Below the pieces are notes generated by a model, which was given only the letters and a program-made list of their open reading frames with translations, was not told the DNA's origin and made no database searches. Below are positions 1-6,558 of a stretch of 64,000 nucleotides of DNA, piece by piece; the stretch's first letter is position 1; the number at the start of each line of letters is the position of its first letter. A program made the position numbers and the translations under genes. This DNA comes from Massilia alkalitolerans DSM 17462 (GTDB lineage Bacteria; Pseudomonadota; Gammaproteobacteria; Burkholderiales; Burkholderiaceae_D), in NCBI RefSeq assembly GCF_000427785.1, contig NZ_ATYR01000006.1, positions 172,277 through 236,276 of the forward strand, given 5' to 3'.

Positions 1-537
1 CCGCGTGACAACGTCATCAAGAACTTCGCGGTGAACTCGGCCTCGCAGCAGGGTGCGCGCATCCGCGGCATCGAGCTGATGTACGAGCAGCCGTTCGGCA
101 GTACGCCGTTCGGCTTCACCTCGAACGTCAGCCGTGCCAAGACCGAAGTGGATGACGGCCGTCCGATGGTGGGCGCCTCCGAGTATGCGGCCAACCTGGG
201 CGTGTACTTCGAGAACGACACCGTGTCGGCGCGACTGGTCGCCAACTACCGCAGCGAGTACGTCAACACCTCGACCGCGCCGGCGCCGAACGCCAACAGC
301 CAGGGCCTGTCGACCATCAACGGCATCCTGATGCCGGTGGCGCCGACCATGGCCGCGCCGGTGACCACGCTGGCCTTCAACGCGAGCTACAACCTGCGTC
401 CGGACCTGGTGCTCTCGTTCGATGCGACCAACCTGACCAACGTGAAGCGCGCCTACTACCGCTACAGCGAAGCGGAGCAGCAGAAGCTGGACGTCTCTGG
501 CCGCATCTTCTACCTGAATCTGAAGTACCGCTTCTGA
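1..537 (+). CDS. TonB-dependent receptor, C-terminal part (truncated by window start)
   Basis: The reading frame is open from base 1 and ends at 537, giving the last 178 residues of an outer-membrane protein. The sequence alternates polar and hydrophobic residues as in beta-strands (for example VSARLVANYRSEYVN, TTLAFNASYNLRPDLVLSFDATNLTN, YLNLKYRF) and ends in a C-terminal Phe, the usual signature of beta-barrel proteins recognised by the Bam complex. The spacing of strand motifs and the 'NLTN...YRYSE' near-C-terminal segment match the end of TonB-dependent receptors, which import siderophores, vitamins or sugars across the outer membrane using ExbBD-TonB energy. The N-terminal plug and most of the barrel lie outside the window, so the substrate cannot be named. 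A rho-independent terminator follows directly. Confidence 0.8.
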   Translation, partial: PRDNVIKNFAVNSASQQGARIRGIELMYEQPFGSTPFGFTSNVSRAKTEVDDGRPMVGASEYAANLGVYFENDTVSARLVANYRSEYVNTSTAPAPNANSQGLSTINGILMPVAPTMAAPVTTLAFNASYNLRPDLVLSFDATNLTNVKRAYYRYSEAEQQKLDVSGRIFYLNLKYRF

Positions 538-555
538 TTCCGGCCTAGTCTGATC

Positions 556-583
556 AAAGGGGAGCTTCGGCTCCCCTTTTTTT
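556..583 (+). terminator. Rho-independent terminator after TonB-dependent receptor
   Basis: The stem AAAGGGGAGC / GCTCCCCTTT with a TTCG tetraloop runs straight into a T tract. It lies 18 bases after the receptor stop codon, so the receptor transcript ends here. Confidence 0.92.
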
Positions 584-751
584 ATCCGCGGCGCCGCGGG
601 CTTCCACTGGGGCCCGCCGCCCTGTAGGAGACGGCCTATCGAACAATGTGCGGCACCTAACGGTGGGTCCGGCAGCCCATCGTTATCATGGGAACCGTCT
701 GAGTGAGGCACCTGTGCGACAAGCGCACGGTACCGACAGCTCAACAGGTTA

Positions 752-773
752 GCCGGTCGCCTCGAGGACCGGC
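752..773 (+). other. Hairpin in leader of small ORF
   Basis: GCCGGTC (752-758) pairs perfectly with GACCGGC (767-773) around an 8-base loop. It sits about 55 bases upstream of the 53-codon ORF at 828. No T run follows, so it is not a terminator. It could be leader RNA structure, but no regulatory role can be shown from sequence alone. Confidence 0.3.
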
Positions 774-827
774 ACCAATTTCGGGCCACGCCCCAGGCGT
801 CGGCCCCCAACGGAAGTGGAGGTCGCC

Positions 828-989
828 ATGTCCGAGATCAAGCAGCCACCCAAGCACCTGGTTCGTGAATACCTCGAGCGCCGTGCGCGGGACAGCGCAC
901 CACCGCCGACGCCGGAGGAAATCCGCCGCCAGCTCGGCTGGGGAATGCTGATGCCCTCCGATCTCAAGATGGGGACCAACCGCTCCTGA
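828..989 (+). CDS. Small hypothetical protein (53 aa)
   Basis: A 53-residue ORF opens with ATG 5 bases after a GGAGG Shine-Dalgarno motif at 818-822. The product starts MSEIKQPPKHLVREYLERR and contains a Pro-rich middle (SAPPPTPEEIRRQLGW), a charged amphipathic helix and no signal peptide or membrane segment, so it should be cytoplasmic. I do not recognise a family. The well-placed ribosome-binding site, charged composition without the Arg/Pro/Ala excess of GC-shadow frames, and a second small ORF just downstream support it as a real gene. The pair at 828 and 1035 is probably co-transcribed, because only 45 bases separate them and a terminator follows the second. Confidence 0.55.
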   Translation: MSEIKQPPKHLVREYLERRARDSAPPPTPEEIRRQLGWGMLMPSDLKMGTNRS

Positions 990-1034
990 TCCCGCGCCGC
1001 GCCGCGGCTCACCACCGTCCACCAGGAGACACTC

Positions 1035-1208
1035 ATGACCAGAAAGATCGGCAGCAAACACGAGGCACAACACCGCGGCAAGAAGGAGCGCCAGGAGATC
1101 CGCCGTACCAACATCGCGCGCGAAGCCGTCAAGATGGCCGAAGCCCGCGCCAAGTACCGCAACCAGGTCAAGGGCCGCCCGCAGATGGACCTGTCGGCAT
1201 CGGCCTGA
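1035..1208 (+). CDS. Small basic hypothetical protein (57 aa)
   Basis: A 57-residue ORF preceded by an AGGAG-type Shine-Dalgarno (CCAGGAGACACTC, then ATG). The product, starting MTRKIGSKHEAQHRGKKER, is strongly basic and predicted to be one long alpha-helix (QEIRRTNIAREAVKMAEARAK). No signal peptide or known domain is evident. The high Lys/Arg content would fit nucleic-acid or ribosome contact, but that is inference only. It follows the 53-aa ORF by 45 bases, and a strong terminator at 1236-1264 closes the unit, so the two small genes look like a short operon. Confidence 0.55.
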   Translation: MTRKIGSKHEAQHRGKKERQEIRRTNIAREAVKMAEARAKYRNQVKGRPQMDLSASA

Positions 1209-1235
1209 GTTTTACCGAAGCAGTTTGCCCAACTG

Positions 1236-1264
1236 GCCCGCCTCCTCACAGGCGGGCTTTTTTT
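1236..1264 (+). terminator. Rho-independent terminator after small-ORF pair
   Basis: GCCCGCC (1236-1242) pairs with GGCGGGC (1251-1257) across an 8-base loop and is followed by seven T residues. It lies 28 bases after the stop codon of the 57-aa ORF. Confidence 0.9.
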
Positions 1265-1307
1265 CGCCTCGCCATTCGCCCGCCGCGCCGCCGTCCGCCG
1301 AATACTT

Positions 1308-1340
1308 CGCCATTCACCGCCGCCATACCGCCATTCACCG
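1308..1340. promoter_or_regulatory. 12-bp direct repeat with 21-bp period, candidate LytTR operator
   Basis: CGCCATTCACCG occurs at 1308-1319 and again at 1329-1340, identical and exactly 21 bp apart (two helical turns). On the minus strand each copy reads CGGTGAATGGCG, whose GGTGAATG core resembles the AGTTNATG-like half-sites bound by LytTR regulators as paired direct repeats on one DNA face. The operon that follows encodes a LytTR response regulator (3572-4300), so autoregulation is a reasonable inference. A weak sigma-70-like promoter (TTGCTG 1361-1366, CATACA 1384-1389) lies just downstream. Confidence 0.45.
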
Positions 1341-1414
1341 AAAGGCGCTTCCACTGCATGTTGCTGTTCCGGTATCGTGTGTCCATACAGTCCACACACG
1401 AGGAGTCACGCATC

Positions 1415-1807
1415 ATGCATACCGAAGAAGCGTACCGCTGGCGCAAGCAGGCCGTCCTGGGCCTGGTCCTGATCGCCGTCGGCACCATCATCCTGCTAGA
1501 CCGCATGTACTACATCGACGCCGGCGCCTACTGGCGCTACTGGCCAATGCTGCTGGTCGTGGTCGGCATCACCCAGACCATCGGCTATCCGAGCCCGCGC
1601 GAATTCGGCAGCGGCCTGTGGATGGTCTTCATCGGCCTGTGGCTGTTCGCCTGCTTCAACCATGTATTCGGCCTGACTTTCGGTAACAGCTGGCCACTGT
1701 TCATCCTGGCCTGGGGCGTGGAACTGGTGTTCCAGCCACTGGTCGCCCGCCGTTTCGCCCAGCAGCAGTCGGCCCTCAAGGGAATGGAGCATCAACATGA
1801 AGGATAA
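1415..1807 (+). CDS. LiaF-like small membrane protein (DUF5668-type)
   Basis: A 130-aa protein with four predicted transmembrane helices: around residues 13-30 (AVLGLVLIAVGTIILLD), 42-58 (YWPMLLVVVGI), 67-88 (GLWMVFIGLWLFACF) and 92-110 (NSWPLFILAWGVELVF). The repeated 'WPxLLVxxG' and 'WPLFILAWG' segments are the hallmark of the LiaF N-terminal transmembrane domain. I chose ATG 1415 because the GAGGAG Shine-Dalgarno at 1399-1404 fits it, although the frame is open upstream. It overlaps the next gene by 11 bases, so the two are translationally coupled. LiaF-type proteins modulate envelope-stress two-component systems, and the histidine kinase and regulator of this operon are the obvious partners. 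The specific function is inferred. Confidence 0.75.
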   Translation: MHTEEAYRWRKQAVLGLVLIAVGTIILLDRMYYIDAGAYWRYWPMLLVVVGITQTIGYPSPREFGSGLWMVFIGLWLFACFNHVFGLTFGNSWPLFILAWGVELVFQPLVARRFAQQQSALKGMEHQHEG

Positions 1808-2507
1808 TTTCCAGTCGAAGGGCGTCACCAGCCAGGTCGTGCTCGGCCTGCTCGTGATCCTGATGGGCCTGTTGTTTCTGCTCGATAACCTCGACCTCAT
1901 CGAGATCCGTCGCGTCCTGACGTTCTGGCCGATGGTGTTCATCATCGCCGGCACCGTGAAGCTGTGCGACACCCAGAGCCGCAACGGCCAGCTGCTGGGC
2001 GGCGGCCTGATCGGGCTCGGCGTCCTGATGATCCTGGACCGGATGGACATCATCGACTTCAACATCCGTACCCTGTGGCCGCTGTTCCTGATCGGCGCCG
2101 GCGCCTTTGTGCTGTACAAGGCCCTGGATGCGCGCCGTTCCGGATCGACGGCGTCGCTGAAGGACGGGGCCGGTCCGGGAAGCGACGTGGTCGACGTGGC
2201 CGCCATCCTGGGCGGATTCGAACGCCGCGTCACGACGCAGAACTTCCGCGGCGGCGAGATCACGGCGGTGATGGGCGGCTGCTCGCTCGACATGCGCACC
2301 GCCTCGATCCAGGACGAAGCCGTGATCAACGTGTTCGCGTTCTGGGGCGGCGTCACGCTCAAGTGCCCGCCCGACTGGACCGTCGTGCTGCAGGGCACCC
2401 CGATCATGGGCGGTTTCGAGGAAAAGACCGCGACCCCGCCGCACAGCCAGAAGCGCCTGATCATCCGCGGCTACGCGATCATGGGCGGCGTCGAGGTACG
2501 CAACTGA
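1797..2507 (+). CDS. LiaF-like membrane protein with C-terminal cell-envelope-stress domain
   Basis: A 236-aa protein. Residues 1-110 hold paired transmembrane hairpins of LiaF/DUF5668 type (VVLGLLVILMGLLFLLD, LTFWPMVFIIAG, TLWPLFLIGAGAFVLY). Residues 135-236 form a soluble domain with the repeating glycine-rich turns VAAILGGFERRV, EITAVMGGCSLD, VFAFWGGVTL, GTPIMGGFEEK and AIMGGVEVRN, typical of the LiaF C-terminal 'cell wall-active antibiotics response' beta-helix. The start is supported by GGAG seven bases upstream. Its stop codon overlaps the histidine kinase start (TGATG at 2505-2509). In Firmicutes LiaF represses the LiaS kinase; a similar modulatory role towards the LytS-type kinase here is inferred. 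Confidence 0.8.
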   Translation: MKDNFQSKGVTSQVVLGLLVILMGLLFLLDNLDLIEIRRVLTFWPMVFIIAGTVKLCDTQSRNGQLLGGGLIGLGVLMILDRMDIIDFNIRTLWPLFLIGAGAFVLYKALDARRSGSTASLKDGAGPGSDVVDVAAILGGFERRVTTQNFRGGEITAVMGGCSLDMRTASIQDEAVINVFAFWGGVTLKCPPDWTVVLQGTPIMGGFEEKTATPPHSQKRLIIRGYAIMGGVEVRN

Positions 2508-3568
2508 TGGTGCTGGCGCGGCGCGGCAGCGCGCTCTACCTGCTGGCCTGGCTGATGCTGGGCCTGTTGCTGGCAGGGCTGATCAATGCCGCCACCGGCG
2601 CGGGGGCCGGCGCCAGCCTGCTGTTCGCGCTGCCGCTCACGCTGTTCTACGCGGTCGCCTGCGGTTTCTCCAGCTACTACCTGTGCCGCGCCTTTCCGCT
2701 GGCGCAGCGTCCACTCGGGGCGGTGCTCTCGGTATTCTTTTTCAGCGGCCTGAGCGCGGCGCTGCTGTGGTGCGCGGCGGGCAGTGCCTGGGCTGCCGTG
2801 TGCCGGCTGCTGCTGGACGAAGGCGAAGCGGTCGGGTTCACCCGGCCGTTCGCGGCCTTGATGCTGGGGATCGGGATGCTGCTGTACTGGATGACGGCGG
2901 TGGCGCAGCTGCTGGCGCTGGAATTCGAGCGCGCGCGCCGCGCCGAGACGCGCGAGCTGGAATCGCGCCTGCTGGCGCAGGACGCGGAGCTGCGCATGCT
3001 GCGCACCCAGATCGATCCGCACTTCCTGTTCAACAGCCTGAACTCGATCAGCGCGCTGACGGCGATCGACCCGGGCCGGGCGCGCGACATGACCCTGCAA
3101 CTGGCGGGCTTCTTCCGCCAGACGCTCGGACTGGAAGCGCACCGCAAGGTGCGCCTGCGTGAGGAGCTGGTGCTGGTCGAGCGCTTCCTGGCGATCGAAG
3201 GGGTACGCTTCGGCCCGCGCCTGCGCTTCGAGCACAGTGTGGGCGAGGGTGCGCAGGAATGCCTGCTGCCGCCGATGATCCTGCAGCCGCTGGTGGAGAA
3301 CGCGGTCAAGCACGGGATCGGCGGACTGCTTGAAGGAGGTAGCATACGCCTGCTTGCCGAGCGCTCCGGTTCGCTGTTGCGGATCCGGGTTGAAAACGAT
3401 GCGGACCCGGATGAAACGGGAACGAAGGAAGGCAAGGGCATCGGCCTGGTGAACGTGCGCCAGCGCCTGGCGGCGGCCTATGGCAGGGACGGCAGCGTGC
3501 ACTGGGCACGCGAGGACAATCTATTCCGGGTGGAGTTGGTGCTGCCCGCGGAGACGGAGGAGAAGTAA
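2507..3568 (+). CDS. LytS/AlgZ-family sensor histidine kinase
   Basis: A 353-aa membrane kinase. Four hydrophobic helices fill residues 1-150 (LYLLAWLMLGLLLAGLI, LLFALPLTLFYAVACGF, AVLSVFFFSGLSAALLW, FAALMLGIGMLLYWMTAVAQ), followed by a coiled linker (RARRAETRELESRLLAQDAEL). The His_kinase box is RTQIDPHFLFNSLNSISAL, with the phospho-accepting His in DPHFLFN; the HATPase module has the N-box LQPLVENAVKHGI and a G-box GKGIGLVNVRQRL. It is encoded directly downstream of the two LiaF-like proteins (start overlaps the preceding stop) and 3 bases before its LytTR response regulator. It therefore probably senses membrane or wall status under LiaF control and phosphorylates the regulator. Confidence 0.92.
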   Translation: MVLARRGSALYLLAWLMLGLLLAGLINAATGAGAGASLLFALPLTLFYAVACGFSSYYLCRAFPLAQRPLGAVLSVFFFSGLSAALLWCAAGSAWAAVCRLLLDEGEAVGFTRPFAALMLGIGMLLYWMTAVAQLLALEFERARRAETRELESRLLAQDAELRMLRTQIDPHFLFNSLNSISALTAIDPGRARDMTLQLAGFFRQTLGLEAHRKVRLREELVLVERFLAIEGVRFGPRLRFEHSVGEGAQECLLPPMILQPLVENAVKHGIGGLLEGGSIRLLAERSGSLLRIRVENDADPDETGTKEGKGIGLVNVRQRLAAAYGRDGSVHWAREDNLFRVELVLPAETEEK

Positions 3569-3571
3569 GCG

Positions 3572-4300
3572 ATGCGAGTACTGATCGTCGACGACGAACA
3601 CCTGGCGCGCGCGCTGCTGCGCGAATACCTGGCCGGCCATCCGGACATCGAGGTCGTGGGCGAATGCGCGAACGGCTTCGAGGCCGTCAAGGCCATCGGC
3701 GAGCTCGATCCGGAGCTGGTCTTCCTCGACATCCAGATGCCCAAGCTGGACGGCTTCGAGGTGGTGGAACTGGCCGGCAGCAAGCCAACCTATATTTTCG
3801 CCACCGCCTACGACCAGTACGCGCTGAAGGCCTTCGAGGTGCACGCGATCGACTACCTGCTCAAGCCCTTCAGCCGCGAGCGGCTGGGGCAGGCGCTGGA
3901 CCATGCGCGCAGCCGCCGGCCGCAGCCGCAGCAGCTGGAGGCGGTGGTGCAGGATGCCGCCCAGCGGCGCGGCTACCTGGAGCGGGTCCTGATCAAGGAC
4001 GGGGCGCGGGTGCACGTGGTGCCAAGCAGCAGCATCGACTACATCGAGGCGCAGGACGACTACGTGCAGGTGACGGCGGGAGGCAAGGCCTGGCTGAAGA
4101 ACCAGCGCCTGTCCGAACTCGAGGCCCAGCTCGACCCGCAGGTATTCATCCGCATCCACCGCTCCTACATCGCCAACCTCGGATCGATTGCGCGTATCGA
4201 ACCGGCCAGCAAGGACAACCATTGCGCCGTGCTGAAGGATGGGACGAAACTGCCGATCAGCCGCAGCGGATACCAGAAGCTGCGCGAGATGATGCGCTAG
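3572..4300 (+). CDS. LytTR-family response regulator
   Basis: A 242-aa cytoplasmic regulator. Residues 1-120 form a receiver domain with the acidic pair DDE near residue 8, the phospho-acceptor Asp in LVFLDIQMPKLDG (about residue 54), the Thr/Ser in FATAYDQ and the Lys in YLLKPF. Residues 135-242 are a LytTR DNA-binding domain (VHVVPSSSIDYIEAQDDYVQV, RIHRSYIANLGSIARIEP, LPISRSGYQKLREMM). It is the partner of the kinase 3 bases upstream. LytTR proteins bind paired direct repeats, and such a pair lies at 1308-1340 upstream of this operon. The stop codon shares the four bases CTAG (4297-4300) with the stop codon of the convergent helicase gene. Confidence 0.95.
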   Translation: MRVLIVDDEHLARALLREYLAGHPDIEVVGECANGFEAVKAIGELDPELVFLDIQMPKLDGFEVVELAGSKPTYIFATAYDQYALKAFEVHAIDYLLKPFSRERLGQALDHARSRRPQPQQLEAVVQDAAQRRGYLERVLIKDGARVHVVPSSSIDYIEAQDDYVQVTAGGKAWLKNQRLSELEAQLDPQVFIRIHRSYIANLGSIARIEPASKDNHCAVLKDGTKLPISRSGYQKLREMMR

Positions 4301-6558
4301 GGCGCGGCAGCGTCCACTTCCCACCAGGCCGGCAGCAGGGCGCGCACCTCCGGACGACCAAAGCGGTCGTCGATCAGCCAGACCACGCCACGGTCCGTCT
4401 CGGTGCGAATCACGCGCCCGGCGGCCTGGACCACCTTCTGCATGCCGGGATAGAGATAGGTGTAGTCGTAGCCGGCCCCGAACATCGCCTGCATCCGCTC
4501 GCGCAGCTGCTCGTTCACCGGGTTCACCTGGGGCAGGCCGAGCGTGGCGACGAAAGCCCCGATCAGGCGCTCGCCCGGCAGGTCGATGCCTTCGCCGAAG
4601 GAGCCGCCCAATACCGCGAAGCCGACGCCGCGTCCGCCAGGGGTAAAGCGTTCGAGGAAGGCGGCGCGTTCCGGCTCGCTCATGCGCCGCTCCTGGCGCC
4701 AGCTGGGGACCTCCGGATGGCGTGCCTGGAGTTCCTCCAGCACCTGCTCCAGGTAATCGAAGCTGCTGAAGAAGGCCAGGTAGTTGCCGGGACGTTCGAC
4801 ATACTGGCGCGCGATCAGGTCCGCGATCGGCCGCAGCGAGGCAGCGCGACGCTGGTAGCGGGTCGAGATGCCGCCCGCGACGTGGACCTCGAGCTGGCTG
4901 GCGGAAAACGGCGAGGCGACGTCGGCCCAGGCGGTGTCAAGCGGCATGCCGAGCAGGTCGCAGAAGTAGTGCCAGGGACTGAGGGTGGCCGAGAACAGCG
5001 TCACCGAGCGGGCCAGCGCGAAGCGCGGCGCCAGGAAGGGCGCCGGCACCACGTTGCGGATGCTGATGGTCGAATCCTTGATGCCGGCACGCGCCAGGTC
5101 GCACAGCGAATGCTCGCCGAAGGATTCGGCCAGGCGCAGGAAGGCCAGGGCGTCGAAATGGAAGCGCTGCAGTTCCGGGTCGAGCGGACCGGGGACCTCC
5201 ACCAGGAAGTCGTTCACGGTGCTGGTGGCGTTCTGCAGCGCGTCCAGCAGCCTGGCCGGCACCTCGGGCAGGACCTGGTAGGGCGCGGAGGGTAGCGGCG
5301 CCTCCTTGTCGACGCCGCTCCAGGCGCGGCCCACCCGCTCCAGGGCCTTCTTGACCACCCCAGGGGCGTTGGCGCGCGCGGCGCGCAGCTGGCCGCGCTC
5401 CAGTTCCACGCTGTACATCGCGCGGGCACGCGACACCATGTTGTGGGCTTCGTCGACCAGCACGCTGGTCTTCCAGCCACGTTCCAGCGCCAGCGCGTAG
5501 AGCATGGCGCTGCCGTCGAAGTAATAGTTGTAGTCGCCAACCACCATGTCGGCCCAGCGCGCCATTTCGCTGCCGAGGTAGTAGGGGCAGACGGCATGGG
5601 CAAGGCCCACTTCGCGCAGGGCGTCGCGGTCCAGCAGGGCCACCCGGGCGGCGGCTGCACGCGCGGCCGGGAGGCGGTCGTAGAAACCCTTCGCCAGCGG
5701 GCAGGCGTCGCCCTGGCAGGCCTTGTCCGGATGCTCGCAGGCCTTGTCGCGCGCCGTCAGTTCGAGCACGCGCAGCGGCACTGTGGCGCCGGCGCCGAGG
5801 CTGGCGGCGGCATCGAGCGCAAGGCGCCGGCCCGGGGTCTTGGCCGCCAAGAAGAAGACCTTGTCGATGCCCTCTTGCGGCATCGCCCTCAGCACGGGGA
5901 ACAGGCTGCCGACGGTCTTGCCGATGCCGGTCGGCGCTTGCGCCAGCAGGCAGCGCCCGCTGATGTTGGCGCGGTAGACGTCTTCCGCCAGCTGGCGCTG
6001 GCCGGGGCGGAAATCCGTATGCGGAAAGCGCAGTGCGCCCAGTGCCGCATCGCGCGCCGTGCGGTGCGCCGCTTCGCTGGCCGCCCAGTTCGAGAAGCGT
6101 TCGCAGAGTTCGGTGAACAGGGCAGCAAGCTCTTGCGCGCTCCGGGTTTCGCGCAGCACGGTTTCCTGGCCGCTGCCGATGTCGTAGTAGACCAGGGCAA
6201 GGTTGACGCTGTCCATCCCGAGCTGGCGGCACAGCAGGTGGCCGTAGACCCGCACTTGCGCCCAGTGCAGGTAGCGGTGGTTGTCGGGAATGGCGTCGAA
6301 CTTGCCGCGGTGGGTCTTGATCTCTTCGATCAGGTTCTGGTCCGGGTCATAGCCGTCGGCGCGCCCGCGCACCTGCAGGTCGCCCCAGCTTCCTTCGAGC
6401 GATACCTCGGTGCGGTAGTTTTCGCCGCGCCGGCTTGTTACGACCGCATGGCCATTGATGCCTTCCTGGGCGGTGGGCGAGGGCGTGAAGCGCATGTCGA
6501 GGTCGCCCTGCTTGGCGGTGAACTCGCACAGGGCGCGTACCGCGACAGCGTAGCTCAA
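4297..6558 (-). CDS. PD-(D/E)XK nuclease fused to XPD/DinG-type Fe-S helicase
   Basis: A 753-aa protein starting at TTG 6558, which overlaps the upstream nuclease stop (TTGA) and has GGGAG 8 bases ahead. An ATG at 6585 would add 9 residues inside the upstream gene. The N-terminal 110 residues look like a Cas4/RecB-type PD-(D/E)XK nuclease: GRADGYDPD, then EEIKT (Glu79, Lys81) and a helix with QVRVYG. The helicase part has Walker A APTGIGKT (208-215), Cys274, Cys281, Cys286 and Cys324 positioned as an XPD-type 4Fe-4S cluster, DEAH (369-372) and a C-terminal GGSFGEGIDLPGE motif. DinG/XPD helicases unwind DNA 5' to 3' and resolve damage structures. It is co-transcribed with a FAN1-like nuclease behind an SOS box, which points to cross-link or lesion repair. 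Confidence 0.88.
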   Translation of the reverse strand: MSYAVAVRALCEFTAKQGDLDMRFTPSPTAQEGINGHAVVTSRRGENYRTEVSLEGSWGDLQVRGRADGYDPDQNLIEEIKTHRGKFDAIPDNHRYLHWAQVRVYGHLLCRQLGMDSVNLALVYYDIGSGQETVLRETRSAQELAALFTELCERFSNWAASEAAHRTARDAALGALRFPHTDFRPGQRQLAEDVYRANISGRCLLAQAPTGIGKTVGSLFPVLRAMPQEGIDKVFFLAAKTPGRRLALDAAASLGAGATVPLRVLELTARDKACEHPDKACQGDACPLAKGFYDRLPAARAAAARVALLDRDALREVGLAHAVCPYYLGSEMARWADMVVGDYNYYFDGSAMLYALALERGWKTSVLVDEAHNMVSRARAMYSVELERGQLRAARANAPGVVKKALERVGRAWSGVDKEAPLPSAPYQVLPEVPARLLDALQNATSTVNDFLVEVPGPLDPELQRFHFDALAFLRLAESFGEHSLCDLARAGIKDSTISIRNVVPAPFLAPRFALARSVTLFSATLSPWHYFCDLLGMPLDTAWADVASPFSASQLEVHVAGGISTRYQRRAASLRPIADLIARQYVERPGNYLAFFSSFDYLEQVLEELQARHPEVPSWRQERRMSEPERAAFLERFTPGGRGVGFAVLGGSFGEGIDLPGERLIGAFVATLGLPQVNPVNEQLRERMQAMFGAGYDYTYLYPGMQKVVQAAGRVIRTETDRGVVWLIDDRFGRPEVRALLPAWWEVDAAAP

